From assembly GCA_000701625.1 (NCBI GenBank), contig KL370803.1, positions 1-64,000 of the forward strand: a DNA stretch of 64,000 nucleotides. The letters run 5' to 3'. The notes beneath the pieces are model-generated. The model did no database searches. It had not been told where the DNA came from and saw only the letters and a list, made by a program, of their open reading frames with translations. The position numbers and the translations under genes are program-made. Origin of the DNA: Lachnospiraceae bacterium MC2017 (GTDB lineage: Bacteria; Bacillota; Clostridia; Lachnospirales; Lachnospiraceae). Shown piece by piece: positions 25,894 through 34,141 of this stretch (the first letter of the stretch is position 1; every line of letters starts with the position of its first letter).

Positions 25894-26580
25894 ATGGTTA
25901 ATCCTTCAGATAAAGATAGTAACTGCTGTGCAGTGATAGATATATACATTTTGGATATCAGAGAAATTAATGGGGAGTGTGACAGTATAATTTCTGTTAT
26001 TGCTCCTCATTATGTTCAGAAATATAAAAATGCCAAAGAACCAGATGAGAAAATGCGTGAACTGGGAGCTGGTTTTCTTCTTTATAAATATCTGGGCATA
26101 ACGAGTGATGAAGATCTTTCTTTTAATGAATATGGAAAGCCGTTTTTGAATAAAAACGGTGACTCAAGATGCTTCAGTTTGTCTCACAGTGAAAAATATG
26201 TGGTACTGGCAGTTTCAGACAGAGAGATCGGCGCAGACATCGAGTGTAGCGATAATCTGACCCTTAACATATTGAAAAGGGTATTACCGCCAGAAAGATT
26301 CAAGAAATTAGAGCGTGAAGATTACACTGATGAATTTCTTTTACAAAATAACAGACATGAACCATGCAGCGAACGGAAACTTGTATGGACAAAAAACTGG
26401 ACAGCTGTTGAAGCTGTTCTGAAAGCTGATGGGAGAGGATTTTTCCTTGATATTGAAAATGATGACTCCTTTATGGACGGATGGCATATCGACAGTATCT
26501 TGATTGATGAAAAATATGTGCTGAGCTGCGCATGCCATGCGGAAAACACTGTTATACATAATGTTTTAAGAGCGGTCTGA
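25894..26580 (+). CDS. 4'-phosphopantetheinyl transferase (Sfp type)
   Basis: The protein (228 residues) would attach the phosphopantetheine arm of CoA to a carrier-protein Ser. Motifs seen: FNEYGKPFLN and FSLSHSEKYVVLA (N-terminal half), the metal motif IGADIE (about residue 111), and WTAVEAVLKADGRGF, which corresponds to WxxKEAxxKxxGxGF but has Val in place of the first Lys. It begins 2 bases after the hydrolase. A dedicated transferase near an atypical ACP supports the idea that this ACP needs its own activation. The missing Lys may lower activity or reflect adaptation. A terminator follows directly. Confidence 0.87.
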   Translation: MVNPSDKDSNCCAVIDIYILDIREINGECDSIISVIAPHYVQKYKNAKEPDEKMRELGAGFLLYKYLGITSDEDLSFNEYGKPFLNKNGDSRCFSLSHSEKYVVLAVSDREIGADIECSDNLTLNILKRVLPPERFKKLEREDYTDEFLLQNNRHEPCSERKLVWTKNWTAVEAVLKADGRGFFLDIENDDSFMDGWHIDSILIDEKYVLSCACHAENTVIHNVLRAV

Positions 26581-26620
26581 ACCGAAAATAATTGGTTCAG
26601 ACTGCTTTTTTCATTTTTTT
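26575..26620 (+). terminator. Terminator of the PPTase unit
   Basis: Stem gtctgaacc (26575-26583) with ggttcagac (26594-26602) followed by two T-runs. The stem overlaps the stop codon of the transferase gene. Confidence 0.92.
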
Positions 26621-26759
26621 TTAACTCTTTCTTTTTAACTTTAAAATCGTGTATGTACCACTAAAAAAATCCTATATTACAGACGATAAAGGTAATGTAG
26701 ATTGCGCATATGTTGCAATCCGATAGTTAATTATTGTCATAAAAAAGAGGGGATGGATT

Positions 26760-29192
26760 ATGAACAAGAAGAAACTAAGAAAAATCATGTCTTTATTTTT
26801 GATCCTCGCAATGCTTTTTGCATGTACGGGGATCAGCGGATGCGGAAAGAGCAGCAATAAGGATACGATGTCTTATTGGTCTCCTGATTCAACTGCCGCT
26901 GCGAGCTTGAAAGAATATGTAAAAAAGGTTACAGACAAAAAGGATACAGAGAATTTTATTCCCGAAAAAGACCGTATAGCTGTTTTTGATATGGACGGTA
27001 CTCTGACTTGTGAGACCTATTACACCTACTATGACACTATGATGTTCATAAATTACTGCCTGAAAGATCACCCGGATAAAGTATCGGATGAGCTTAAGGC
27101 TGCTGCGGCTGAGATACAGCCCGGATATAGCGCAGGAGAAGAGCTTGCGAGAAACTTTGCTAAAGCCTATGCCGGAATGACCGTTCAGGAACTGTATGAT
27201 TATGCTGTGGAGTTTGGGCAGAGAGAAACAGAGAGCTTTACCAATATGCGTTATATCGACGGTTTCTACCTTCCCATGGTTGAGCTTGTGAAGTATCTGT
27301 ATGAAAATGACTTTACTATCTATGTCGTAAGTGGTACAGAGCGTACGACTACAAGGGCTATCATTGATAATTCTCCTATAAGCGAATATGTTTCTCCGTC
27401 TCACGTGATCGGAACCGAGTTTGAAGTTAAAGTGCGTGGATCAGAAGACGTAGCTTCAAATATGGACTATAAATACGCTGATGGAGAGGATCTGGTTTTC
27501 ACAGGCGGATTTATACAGAAGAACCTGAATGCCAATAAGACAATATGGATCGATAGAGAAATAGGTCAGAGACCGGTGCTTGCTTTTGGAAACAGCGGCA
27601 GTGACACCAGTATGATGAACTATGCTATAGATAAGAGAAATCCATATCCTGCAGAAGCATACATGATCGTGGCAGATGATGATGTACGTGAGTGGGGCAC
27701 ACAGGACTGGGATGAAAAATCAGCAGCATATACCGAACAGGGATATGTGCCGATTTCCATGAAGAATGATTTCCAGCAGATATATCCTGAGAATATATCA
27801 AAAGCTGACAAGCAGTATACAGAAACTGCCGATGCAAAAGTTGCCGATAACAGTAATGCTGCTCAGACTGACGTGAAAAAGGATGAGACAAAGCAGGAAG
27901 AGAAAAAAGATGAGACGGAATCATCTGATGCGAACACTACTAATGAGATCGTGAACGATGAGAATGTCAGAAATTCTCTTTCACGCGAGGGCTGCACACT
28001 AGAGCAGGTTGTAGTTCTTAGCCGTCATAATATCCGTTCTCCTTTATCAGGTGCAGGTTCTGCGCTGGATACGATCACACCGCATGAATGGTTCAAGTGG
28101 TCATCTGAAGCAAGTCAGCTGTCAGTAAGAGGCGGCGACCTTGAGACAGATATGGGACAGTACTTCCGAAAGTGGCTGGAGTCAGAGGGATTATTTGAAC
28201 CTAATTACAGACCTGCAGACAATGTTGTAAGGATCTATGCAAATTCAAAGCAGAGAACGATCGCAACATCTCAGTTCTTTGCAGCAGGACTTTTACCTGT
28301 AGATAATGCAAAGATCGAGTATCACGCTGATTTTGATACCATGGATCCTGTGTTCAATCCTGCACTTACATATTCCTCTGATGCATATGCAGAAAAAGCA
28401 GAGTCCGAGATCCATGAACTCTATGATTCTGCGATAAATGATCTCGCAGACAACTATCAGCTTCTTGAAGATGTGATAGACGTTAAGGATTCTGATGATT
28501 ATAAAAATGGTAATTTCACAGGATTAGCGACTGATGATTCAGAATTTGCTTTTGAAGAGGGGAAAGAGCCTGCGGTTGCCGGTTCACTGAAAACCGGTTG
28601 TCAGATAAGTGATGCACTTATCCTTCAGTATTACGAGGAAGCGGATGCGAATAAGGCCGCATTTGGTCATGATCTGTCTCCTGAGGATTGGGTAAAAATA
28701 TCCGAGATCAAGGATGTTTACGGAGATGCTTTATTTACAGCACCCTCTGTAGCTGTAAATGTAGCACATCCTCTTCTTGAAGAGATGAAGAAAGAACTCG
28801 GCACAAAGGGCAGACAGTTCACATTCCTTTGTGGACACGACTCAAATATCGGAAGTGTATTAGCTGCACTGGACGCAGAAACATATAGCCTTCCGAATAC
28901 GATAGAAAAAAAGACACCTATCGGATCAAAGCTTGTAATTTCCAAGTGGAAGGATAGTGCAGGCAAGGAAAAGATCAGTCTTGATATGGTATATCAGACG
29001 ACAGATCAGCTTCGTGATATGTCACTCCTTGGAACAGAAAATCCTCCGGGAATCTACAGCCTGAAGTTAAAGAATCTGAAAGCAGATGAAAATGGTCTGT
29101 ACGAAGTCCAGGATGTTCTTGATCGCTTTACTGATGCAATAAATGCCTATGACACCATAATGGAAGACGAATCATCACAGAAAGCTGCATGA
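26760..29192 (+). CDS. Lipoprotein fusing HAD and histidine-acid phosphatases
   Basis: A secreted protein of 810 residues. A lipoprotein signal ends at ISGC (Cys about 28). Residues 70-345 form a HAD phosphatase (FDMDGTLTCETYY; VVSGTERTTTRA; FGNSGSDTSMMNYA). A Lys/Glu/Asp/Thr linker (about 355-400) leads to a histidine acid phosphatase domain (about 410-800) with SRHNIRSP (RHGxRxP with Asn for Gly) and CGHDSN (catalytic HD pair), as in phytases and glucose-1-phosphatases. Two unrelated phosphatase folds in one surface lipoprotein suggest scavenging of phosphate from complex esters such as phytate. It follows a terminator and is a single gene. Confidence 0.9.
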   Translation: MNKKKLRKIMSLFLILAMLFACTGISGCGKSSNKDTMSYWSPDSTAAASLKEYVKKVTDKKDTENFIPEKDRIAVFDMDGTLTCETYYTYYDTMMFINYCLKDHPDKVSDELKAAAAEIQPGYSAGEELARNFAKAYAGMTVQELYDYAVEFGQRETESFTNMRYIDGFYLPMVELVKYLYENDFTIYVVSGTERTTTRAIIDNSPISEYVSPSHVIGTEFEVKVRGSEDVASNMDYKYADGEDLVFTGGFIQKNLNANKTIWIDREIGQRPVLAFGNSGSDTSMMNYAIDKRNPYPAEAYMIVADDDVREWGTQDWDEKSAAYTEQGYVPISMKNDFQQIYPENISKADKQYTETADAKVADNSNAAQTDVKKDETKQEEKKDETESSDANTTNEIVNDENVRNSLSREGCTLEQVVVLSRHNIRSPLSGAGSALDTITPHEWFKWSSEASQLSVRGGDLETDMGQYFRKWLESEGLFEPNYRPADNVVRIYANSKQRTIATSQFFAAGLLPVDNAKIEYHADFDTMDPVFNPALTYSSDAYAEKAESEIHELYDSAINDLADNYQLLEDVIDVKDSDDYKNGNFTGLATDDSEFAFEEGKEPAVAGSLKTGCQISDALILQYYEEADANKAAFGHDLSPEDWVKISEIKDVYGDALFTAPSVAVNVAHPLLEEMKKELGTKGRQFTFLCGHDSNIGSVLAALDAETYSLPNTIEKKTPIGSKLVISKWKDSAGKEKISLDMVYQTTDQLRDMSLLGTENPPGIYSLKLKNLKADENGLYEVQDVLDRFTDAINAYDTIMEDESSQKAA

Positions 29193-29373
29193 TGTTTACA
29201 ATTATATGCATACGATAGAAAGTAAAGAAGCATTTTCCTTTGAGCAGGCCTTTGGAATCATAGAAAATGACCTCGGAACACATTTTGATCCGAGGCTTGG
29301 AGCACTGTTTTTAACCTGCCGTGATAGATTTGAAGCATTATACAAAAGTCTGGAGGAACAGGAGAGCTCCTGA
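29191..29373 (+). pseudogene. 3' remnant of an HD-GYP phosphodiesterase gene
   Basis: A frame overlapping the phosphatase stop codon reads DVYNYMHTIESKEAFSFEQA and continues with GTHFDPRLGALFL, which matches the end of HD-GYP c-di-GMP phosphodiesterase domains (typically DVYDAL...KAFSHEEA...GTHFDPELV). The metal-binding HD and GYP parts are absent, so only the last 55-60 residues survive. The piece abuts the phosphatase gene end, as if a deletion joined them. An ATG at 29206 could still allow a 55-residue peptide, but no ribosome binding site supports that. A terminator follows. Confidence 0.65.
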
Positions 29374-29392
29374 AAAATAAATATAGTGTGAC

Positions 29393-29433
29393 AAAAGATC
29401 CGGTATATTTTCGACTATACCGGATCTTTTTTG
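29393..29433. terminator. Bidirectional terminator
   Basis: 15-bp stem aaaagatccggtata (29393-29407) with tataccggatctttt (29416-29430), followed by T residues; it serves both the remnant/phosphatase and the convergent cyclase gene. Confidence 0.92.
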
Positions 29434-29455
29434 AATGCAATGTATTAGATGCTAA

Positions 29456-30580
29456 CTATCGTTTACGTCTGTCATGCGTCTTGTAATACTCGCGTTTCGC
29501 TTCATACATACGCTGGTCTACGATATTGATGATCTCGTCCATGGTATTTATGCCAAGATTAAAAATACCCCATCCAATAGAAACCGAGAGTTCATACGGT
29601 TTACCGCTGACCAGATTGTAATTGGAAATATTGCGCTGGATCTTGTCGATATATTCCTGACCTACAGCCTCATCACCGGTATTCAGTAAGGCTATGAACT
29701 CGTCTCCTCCATAGCGGACGACTATCCCTCTCGTTGCAACAGTCATGTTTATGATACCGGAAGCCTTTATAAGTGCCACATCGCCCTCAGAGTGACCGTA
29801 GGTATCGTTGATATTCTTAAAATTATTCAGGTCAAACATCATTAATGCAAATGACTTTTGGCCGAGTTTTAGGTCTTTGAGATAATGTCTGTTGAAGAGA
29901 CCCGTAAGATTATCAATCTGTATAGTTCTATTTTGGATATACATGACCATAAGAGTCAGTCCAATTGCTGCACTTGGCCATATAGACGAAACTCCGTAAA
30001 AATGGGTCTGAACAAAAAGTCCGAAGAAAACCGGCGAAACAAATGAAACAACAGGGAAAACTTTGAAAATACCACCGTTGAATCGTGCATAAATATAAAT
30101 TACGACTGCAACAGTAATAAAAAAGGTTCCTATGGCAGTATGGAGAAAATAAGCAGATAAACGATGGTATCTATTTGATTCATCAAGATAAAAGAGTATA
30201 GGGTGGAACAGGTTAATGAAAAGAACAGCCAGACCGATTATATCGGCTACAGCCATAATCCTGATCAATATTTTTGAATTTTTGCCTCTGCAAATATTTT
30301 CGATAAGCAGCAAAAATGCAGGACCAAAGATAAGGTTTGAAAGGTACAACAAGAAATTCCCGACATAAACTACCATCCATGCAAGCTTTCCGGGATGACC
30401 ATCAAAAGCAAATACTATCGGATCAATGATACAGCAAACAATAGTAGTTATATCCAGAATATATAGAATAATAGCATCCTGTTTTTTTAGCAGATGGAAT
30501 GAGTTTTCCAGCAAGATGCCAAAAGTCAGCATAAGCCCCATTCCGTTGGCAATGAAAATCGCGAGCAGATTAACTTCCAT
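29456..30580 (-). CDS. Membrane diguanylate cyclase (GGDEF)
   Basis: The protein (374 residues) has seven or so N-terminal transmembrane helices (about 1-215) and a C-terminal GGDEF domain (about 220-370) with intact RYGGDEFIALL, NDTYGHSEGD and SIGWGIF motifs, so it should make c-di-GMP from two GTP. No RxxD inhibitory site is visible in the expected place before GGDEF. The membrane part resembles a MASE/histidine-kinase-like sensor but I do not recognise a named family. It counterbalances the EAL protein at 8424. Confidence 0.9.
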   Translation of the reverse strand: MEVNLLAIFIANGMGLMLTFGILLENSFHLLKKQDAIILYILDITTIVCCIIDPIVFAFDGHPGKLAWMVVYVGNFLLYLSNLIFGPAFLLLIENICRGKNSKILIRIMAVADIIGLAVLFINLFHPILFYLDESNRYHRLSAYFLHTAIGTFFITVAVVIYIYARFNGGIFKVFPVVSFVSPVFFGLFVQTHFYGVSSIWPSAAIGLTLMVMYIQNRTIQIDNLTGLFNRHYLKDLKLGQKSFALMMFDLNNFKNINDTYGHSEGDVALIKASGIINMTVATRGIVVRYGGDEFIALLNTGDEAVGQEYIDKIQRNISNYNLVSGKPYELSVSIGWGIFNLGINTMDEIINIVDQRMYEAKREYYKTHDRRKR

Positions 30581-30747
30581 GATAATCCCCCTTATCTCTC
30601 TATTTGTTTATATCGGCATTTTTATAAATAATCTGATAAAGAGTAATGATGTATACAGCACCCAAGAAAGTGCAAAAATCTACACATGGTTAGGAGTACA
30701 ATAGAAGAACATCATAGTGATCAGGCATATATGAGGGGATAAAAGAT

Positions 30748-32241
30748 ATGTTGACTAATAGGATCGTTAAGCGAAAAGATATGTTATCCTGTGCACTTTG
30801 CAGTGATGCGCCATGTACAGCTGCCTGCCCGCATCAGGATCCGGCAAAAGCGCTCAGATCTATCTGGTTTGATAATGAAGATGTTGCGGCGTTGGAACTT
30901 GCGGACAGTTATCGCTGTATTTATTGTGATGCTCCTTGTGAAAAGCGATGCATACGAGCCGGAAAGGTCCCGATAAGGGAGATAATCCAGAAACTCTGTA
31001 AAGAGGTCAAAGAACAGGCAGAAGTTGAGCTTCCGAAAAATGAGGATAGACTTCGCTGCGATATTTGTGGTGTTGAATTGGAAAATCCATTTTTGCTTTC
31101 GTCATCCGTAGTCGCATCTTCTTACGATATGTGTGCAAGAGCATTTGAAGCAGGGTGGGCGGGAGCATGCTTTAAGACTATATGTTCCTTTGATATTCAT
31201 GAGGCTTCACCCAGATTTTCTGCCATAACAGGTGATAACGGAAGCATTGTAGGATTTAAGAATATAGAGCAGCTTTCGGATCACAGCGTTGCTGAAAATA
31301 TGGAAATTTTCAGGCGTCTGAAAGAAAAGTATCCGACAAAATTTATCCTGGCATCCATAATGGGGCAGGACGAAGAAGAGTGGGAAACGCTTGCCAGACA
31401 GTGCGAAGAAAACGGTGCAGATGCGATAGAACTAAATTTTTCCTGTCCTAATATGCAGGAAGACGGTCTGGGCAGTGATATAGGTCAGATACCTGATCTG
31501 GTTGAAAAATACACCAGAGCTGCCAAACGCGGTACAAGTATTCCTGTTCTCGCAAAGCTTACACCAAATGTTGCGGAGATGAGTCCTGCGGCTGAAGCAG
31601 CCTTGAGAGGCGGGGCGGATGGAATAGCTGCCATCAATACAATAAAGAGTGTTATGGGAGTGAATCCTTACACATATGTGTCTGCACCTGCAGTTAAAGG
31701 CAGATCTGCTATCGGAGGTTATAGCGGAAATTCAGTAAAGCCGATAGCTTTGAGATTTATTTCGGAGCTTGGAAAGAACGGGAGTCTCGCAGGAATTCAT
31801 ATCAGTGGCATGGGAGGTATAGAAACCTGGAGAGATGCATTGGAATTTATTCTCATGGGAGCAGGGTCAATTCAAGTAACAACGGCTGTGATGCAATACG
31901 GTTACCGTATAATAGACGACCTGAAAGCGGGCCTTAATTACTATCTGACACAATTTGATGTCAGAAGTGTTAAGGACATCATTGGTGCTGGACTTGATTA
32001 TATCAGTGAAAGCACGGATGTACTGGAACGTGATACAGTTCTGTTTCCTAAGTTTGATAAGACAAAGTGTATAGGTTGTGGCAGATGTTTCATTTCATGT
32101 ATGGACGGAGGTCATCAGGCAATACGATTTGAGAACAGAACTCCGCATTTAGATGGCAGCAAATGTGTGGGATGCCACCTTTGTATACTGGTATGTCCGA
32201 ATGAGGCGATCTCGCCATCAAGAAAACGAATAAACAGGTGA
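30748..32241 (+). CDS. preA: PreA-like dihydropyrimidine dehydrogenase with extra FeS domain
   Basis: An FMN/iron-sulfur enzyme of 497 residues. An N-terminal Cys-rich region (CALCSDAPCTAACPHQDP; CIYCDAPCEKRC) resembles the 4Fe-4S helical domain of GltD/PreT. Residues about 110-415 form the dihydroorotate-dehydrogenase-like barrel (LNFSCPNMQEDGLGSD with the SCP motif; HISGMGGIETWRDA). The C-terminus has two 4Fe-4S sites (CIGCGRCFISCMDGGHQAI; CVGCHLCILVCPNEAI). Expected reaction: reduction of uracil/thymine or the reverse. The usual NADH partner PreT is not next to it; the electron donor is unknown. A terminator follows. Confidence 0.88.
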   Translation: MLTNRIVKRKDMLSCALCSDAPCTAACPHQDPAKALRSIWFDNEDVAALELADSYRCIYCDAPCEKRCIRAGKVPIREIIQKLCKEVKEQAEVELPKNEDRLRCDICGVELENPFLLSSSVVASSYDMCARAFEAGWAGACFKTICSFDIHEASPRFSAITGDNGSIVGFKNIEQLSDHSVAENMEIFRRLKEKYPTKFILASIMGQDEEEWETLARQCEENGADAIELNFSCPNMQEDGLGSDIGQIPDLVEKYTRAAKRGTSIPVLAKLTPNVAEMSPAAEAALRGGADGIAAINTIKSVMGVNPYTYVSAPAVKGRSAIGGYSGNSVKPIALRFISELGKNGSLAGIHISGMGGIETWRDALEFILMGAGSIQVTTAVMQYGYRIIDDLKAGLNYYLTQFDVRSVKDIIGAGLDYISESTDVLERDTVLFPKFDKTKCIGCGRCFISCMDGGHQAIRFENRTPHLDGSKCVGCHLCILVCPNEAISPSRKRINR

Positions 32242-32253
32242 TAGAACAAAGAC

Positions 32254-32297
32254 AAAAATTTCCTCATTCCCGATTATCGGGATGGGGAAATTTTTGT
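32254..32297 (+). terminator. Terminator after preA
   Basis: Stem caaaaatttcc...tcccgat with atcgggatggggaaatttttg around a tt loop, ending in T residues; imperfect but long. Confidence 0.8.
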
Positions 32298-32411
32298 GCG
32301 TTAATCAATATATTTGGTGTAAAATAGTAGTTAATAAAAGGTCTGTAAGTGTGGACAATAAGACCACGAGAACATGAAAACAATTATTGAAAAGTATGGG
32401 AGGACGTAAAA

Positions 32412-32492
32412 ATGAAGTGGCATAAGTTTTTTGCATGGGCGACAATTATTTGTTTCTTGATAACGATGTATACCGGTTATAAAAAGAAGTAA
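32412..32492 (+). CDS. 26-residue single-helix membrane peptide
   Basis: A short frame MKWHKFFAWATIICFLITMY followed by TGYKKK, with an ideal gggaggac site 8 bases before the ATG. The sequence is a basic end, one hydrophobic helix, and a Lys-rich tail, as in small bacterial membrane peptides. It sits alone between the preA terminator and the PTS gene. I believe similar peptides occur in other clostridia, but this cannot be confirmed here. Function unknown. Confidence 0.6.
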   Translation: MKWHKFFAWATIICFLITMYTGYKKK

Positions 32493-32514
32493 AAAACGGG
32501 GCTTAAGTGTTTTA

Positions 32515-32566
32515 TTGTCTACATATTGTGCCTGCAATATGTCAGACAACAAGTTTCATGTGAAAC
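32515..32566 (+). promoter_or_regulatory. Hairpin and palindrome before PTS gene
   Basis: A long stem ttgtctacatattg (32515-32528) with caatatgt-c-agacaa (32535-32549), 14 bp with one bulge and no T-run, is followed by the palindrome gtttca-tg-tgaaac (32553-32566). The first may end the small-peptide transcript or act as an RNA control element; the second looks like a repressor operator. Both lie within 90 bases of the PTS start. Confidence 0.5.
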
Positions 32567-32602
32567 AATTGTGTGATTCTTTGAATGGGGAGGGTTAACA
32601 TC

Positions 32603-34063
32603 ATGATGAAGTATTTACAAAAGATAGGTAAATCCCTGATGCTTCCTGTTGCGGTTCTTCCTGCTGCGGGTATTCTCTACGGTATTGGTTACTGGATCGA
32701 TCCTACAGGGTGGGGAGCAAACAGTGTTTTGGCTGCGTTTCTGATAAAGGCGGCGTCTGCCATTATTGATAAGATACCGATCCTTTTTGCCATAGGTGTA
32801 TCTGTAGGAATGGCGAAAGATCATGATGGAACAAGTGCACTTTCAGGTCTGGTATCATTTCTTTTGATCACGACACTTCTCGGATCTGATGCAGTTGCGA
32901 TGTATAAAGGCGTAGATGTTTCAGAGGTGCCGGCTGCTTTTGGAAAGATCAGCAATGCCTTTATCGGTATACTTTCAGGTGTGATCGGTTCCGGATGTTA
33001 CAACAGGTTCAAGGGCACAAAGCTTCCCGACTGGCTCGGTTTCTTTAGCGGAAAACGATGTGTAGCGATCGTAACTTCCGGTGCATCGATTGTTACCGCG
33101 GCTATCCTGTATTTTATCTGGCCTCTTATCTATTCAGGGCTCGTTGCTTTTGGAACTTCCATTATAGGAATGGGACCTATAGGAGCCGGTATATACGCAA
33201 TGCTTAATCGTGCGCTTATCCCCCTCGGACTTCACCATGCGCTAAACGCAGTTTTCTGGTTTGACACCGCAGGGATCAATGATCTCGGTCTTTTCTGGTC
33301 AGGTGCGGACGGAGCTGTTAAGGGTGTGACAGGACAGTATATGACCGGATTTTTCCCTGTTATGATGTTTGGACTCCCTGCAGGAGCTCTCGCTATGTAT
33401 CACACAGCAAAGGACAGTAAGAAAAAGATCGCAGCAGCTCTGCTGATGGCAGGAGCTCTCGCATCATTCTTTACAGGTATTACTGAGCCTCTTGAATTTT
33501 CATTTATGTTTATGGCTCCGGGACTTTACCTTGTGCACGCAGTACTTACAGGTATTTCGACAATTATCTGTTCTTTGCTTCCGTTCAGGATCGGATTTAA
33601 CTTCTCGGCAGGTCTTGTAGACTGGATCTTGAGCTTCAAGGCACCCATGGCAGTTAATCCCTGGATGCTCATACCGGTAGGTATAGCATTTGCAGTGAGC
33701 TATTACTTTATCTTCCGTTTTGTCATCCTGAATTTTGATCTGAAGACACCCGGCAGAACAGATGATGAAGAGGAGATGGAAGAGGAAGCTGATTCAAAAA
33801 CTATCTCTGCTGATCGTGATTTTGCCGCTATGGCAGTATCTATCCTCGAAGGACTTGGCGGTGAAGCAAATATTAAAGAACTTGATTACTGTGCGACAAG
33901 GATCCGTACAGAGATCGTTGATTACACGCTGGTAGATGAAAAGAAGATCAGGCAGTCAGGCGCGGCAGGTATTATCAGACCTTCAAAAAACACGGTACAG
34001 GTAATAATCGGTACAAAGGTACAGTTTGTATATGATGAATTAAAGAAGATCACAAATGTATGA
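32603..34063 (+). CDS. PTS EIICB permease, glucose/GlcNAc family
   Basis: Sugar permease of the phosphotransferase system, 486 residues: an EIIC membrane domain (about 1-395, with LPAAGILYGIGYWIDP, LGLHHALNAVFWF and GITEPLEFSFMF) and a C-terminal EIIB domain (about 405-486) with the phosphorylated Cys in DYCATRIRTEI. No EIIA domain is attached or adjacent, so it must use one encoded elsewhere. The family includes glucose, N-acetylglucosamine and maltose permeases; substrate is not determined. The ATG at 32603 follows ggggaggg; the upstream ATG at 32585 lies before that site. Confidence 0.9.
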   Translation: MMKYLQKIGKSLMLPVAVLPAAGILYGIGYWIDPTGWGANSVLAAFLIKAASAIIDKIPILFAIGVSVGMAKDHDGTSALSGLVSFLLITTLLGSDAVAMYKGVDVSEVPAAFGKISNAFIGILSGVIGSGCYNRFKGTKLPDWLGFFSGKRCVAIVTSGASIVTAAILYFIWPLIYSGLVAFGTSIIGMGPIGAGIYAMLNRALIPLGLHHALNAVFWFDTAGINDLGLFWSGADGAVKGVTGQYMTGFFPVMMFGLPAGALAMYHTAKDSKKKIAAALLMAGALASFFTGITEPLEFSFMFMAPGLYLVHAVLTGISTIICSLLPFRIGFNFSAGLVDWILSFKAPMAVNPWMLIPVGIAFAVSYYFIFRFVILNFDLKTPGRTDDEEEMEEEADSKTISADRDFAAMAVSILEGLGGEANIKELDYCATRIRTEIVDYTLVDEKKIRQSGAAGIIRPSKNTVQVIIGTKVQFVYDELKKITNV

Positions 34064-34076
34064 TATGAAATGAAAG

Positions 34077-34109
34077 AGAAGCAGACACATTTCGGTGTGT
34101 CTGCTTCTT
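34077..34109. terminator. Terminator between PTS and phosphatase genes
   Basis: Stem agaagcagacaca (34077-34089) with tgtgtctgcttct (34096-34108) around a ttcgg-type loop; convergent genes on both sides. Confidence 0.88.
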
Positions 34110-34141
34110 GGGTTAGATCGGAATTTTTGTAAATGCCGATA

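Noticed and set aside
14862-26580. Reading the Ptb/Buk-containing operon as the standard butyrate pathway
   Set aside because: Crotonase, 3-hydroxybutyryl-CoA dehydrogenase, butyryl-CoA dehydrogenase and EtfAB are absent; the thiolase lacks the usual C-terminal Cys and an ACP is present instead.
14862-26580. Reading the operon as glycine/sarcosine/betaine reductase
   Set aside because: No GrdA/GrdB-like selenoproteins, no thioredoxin genes and no in-frame TGA selenocysteine sites were noticed; only the acyl-phosphate logic is similar.
32515-32549. LicT/GlcT-type antiterminator target overlapping a terminator
   Set aside because: The hairpin lacks a following T-run and I see no second competing hairpin overlapping it.
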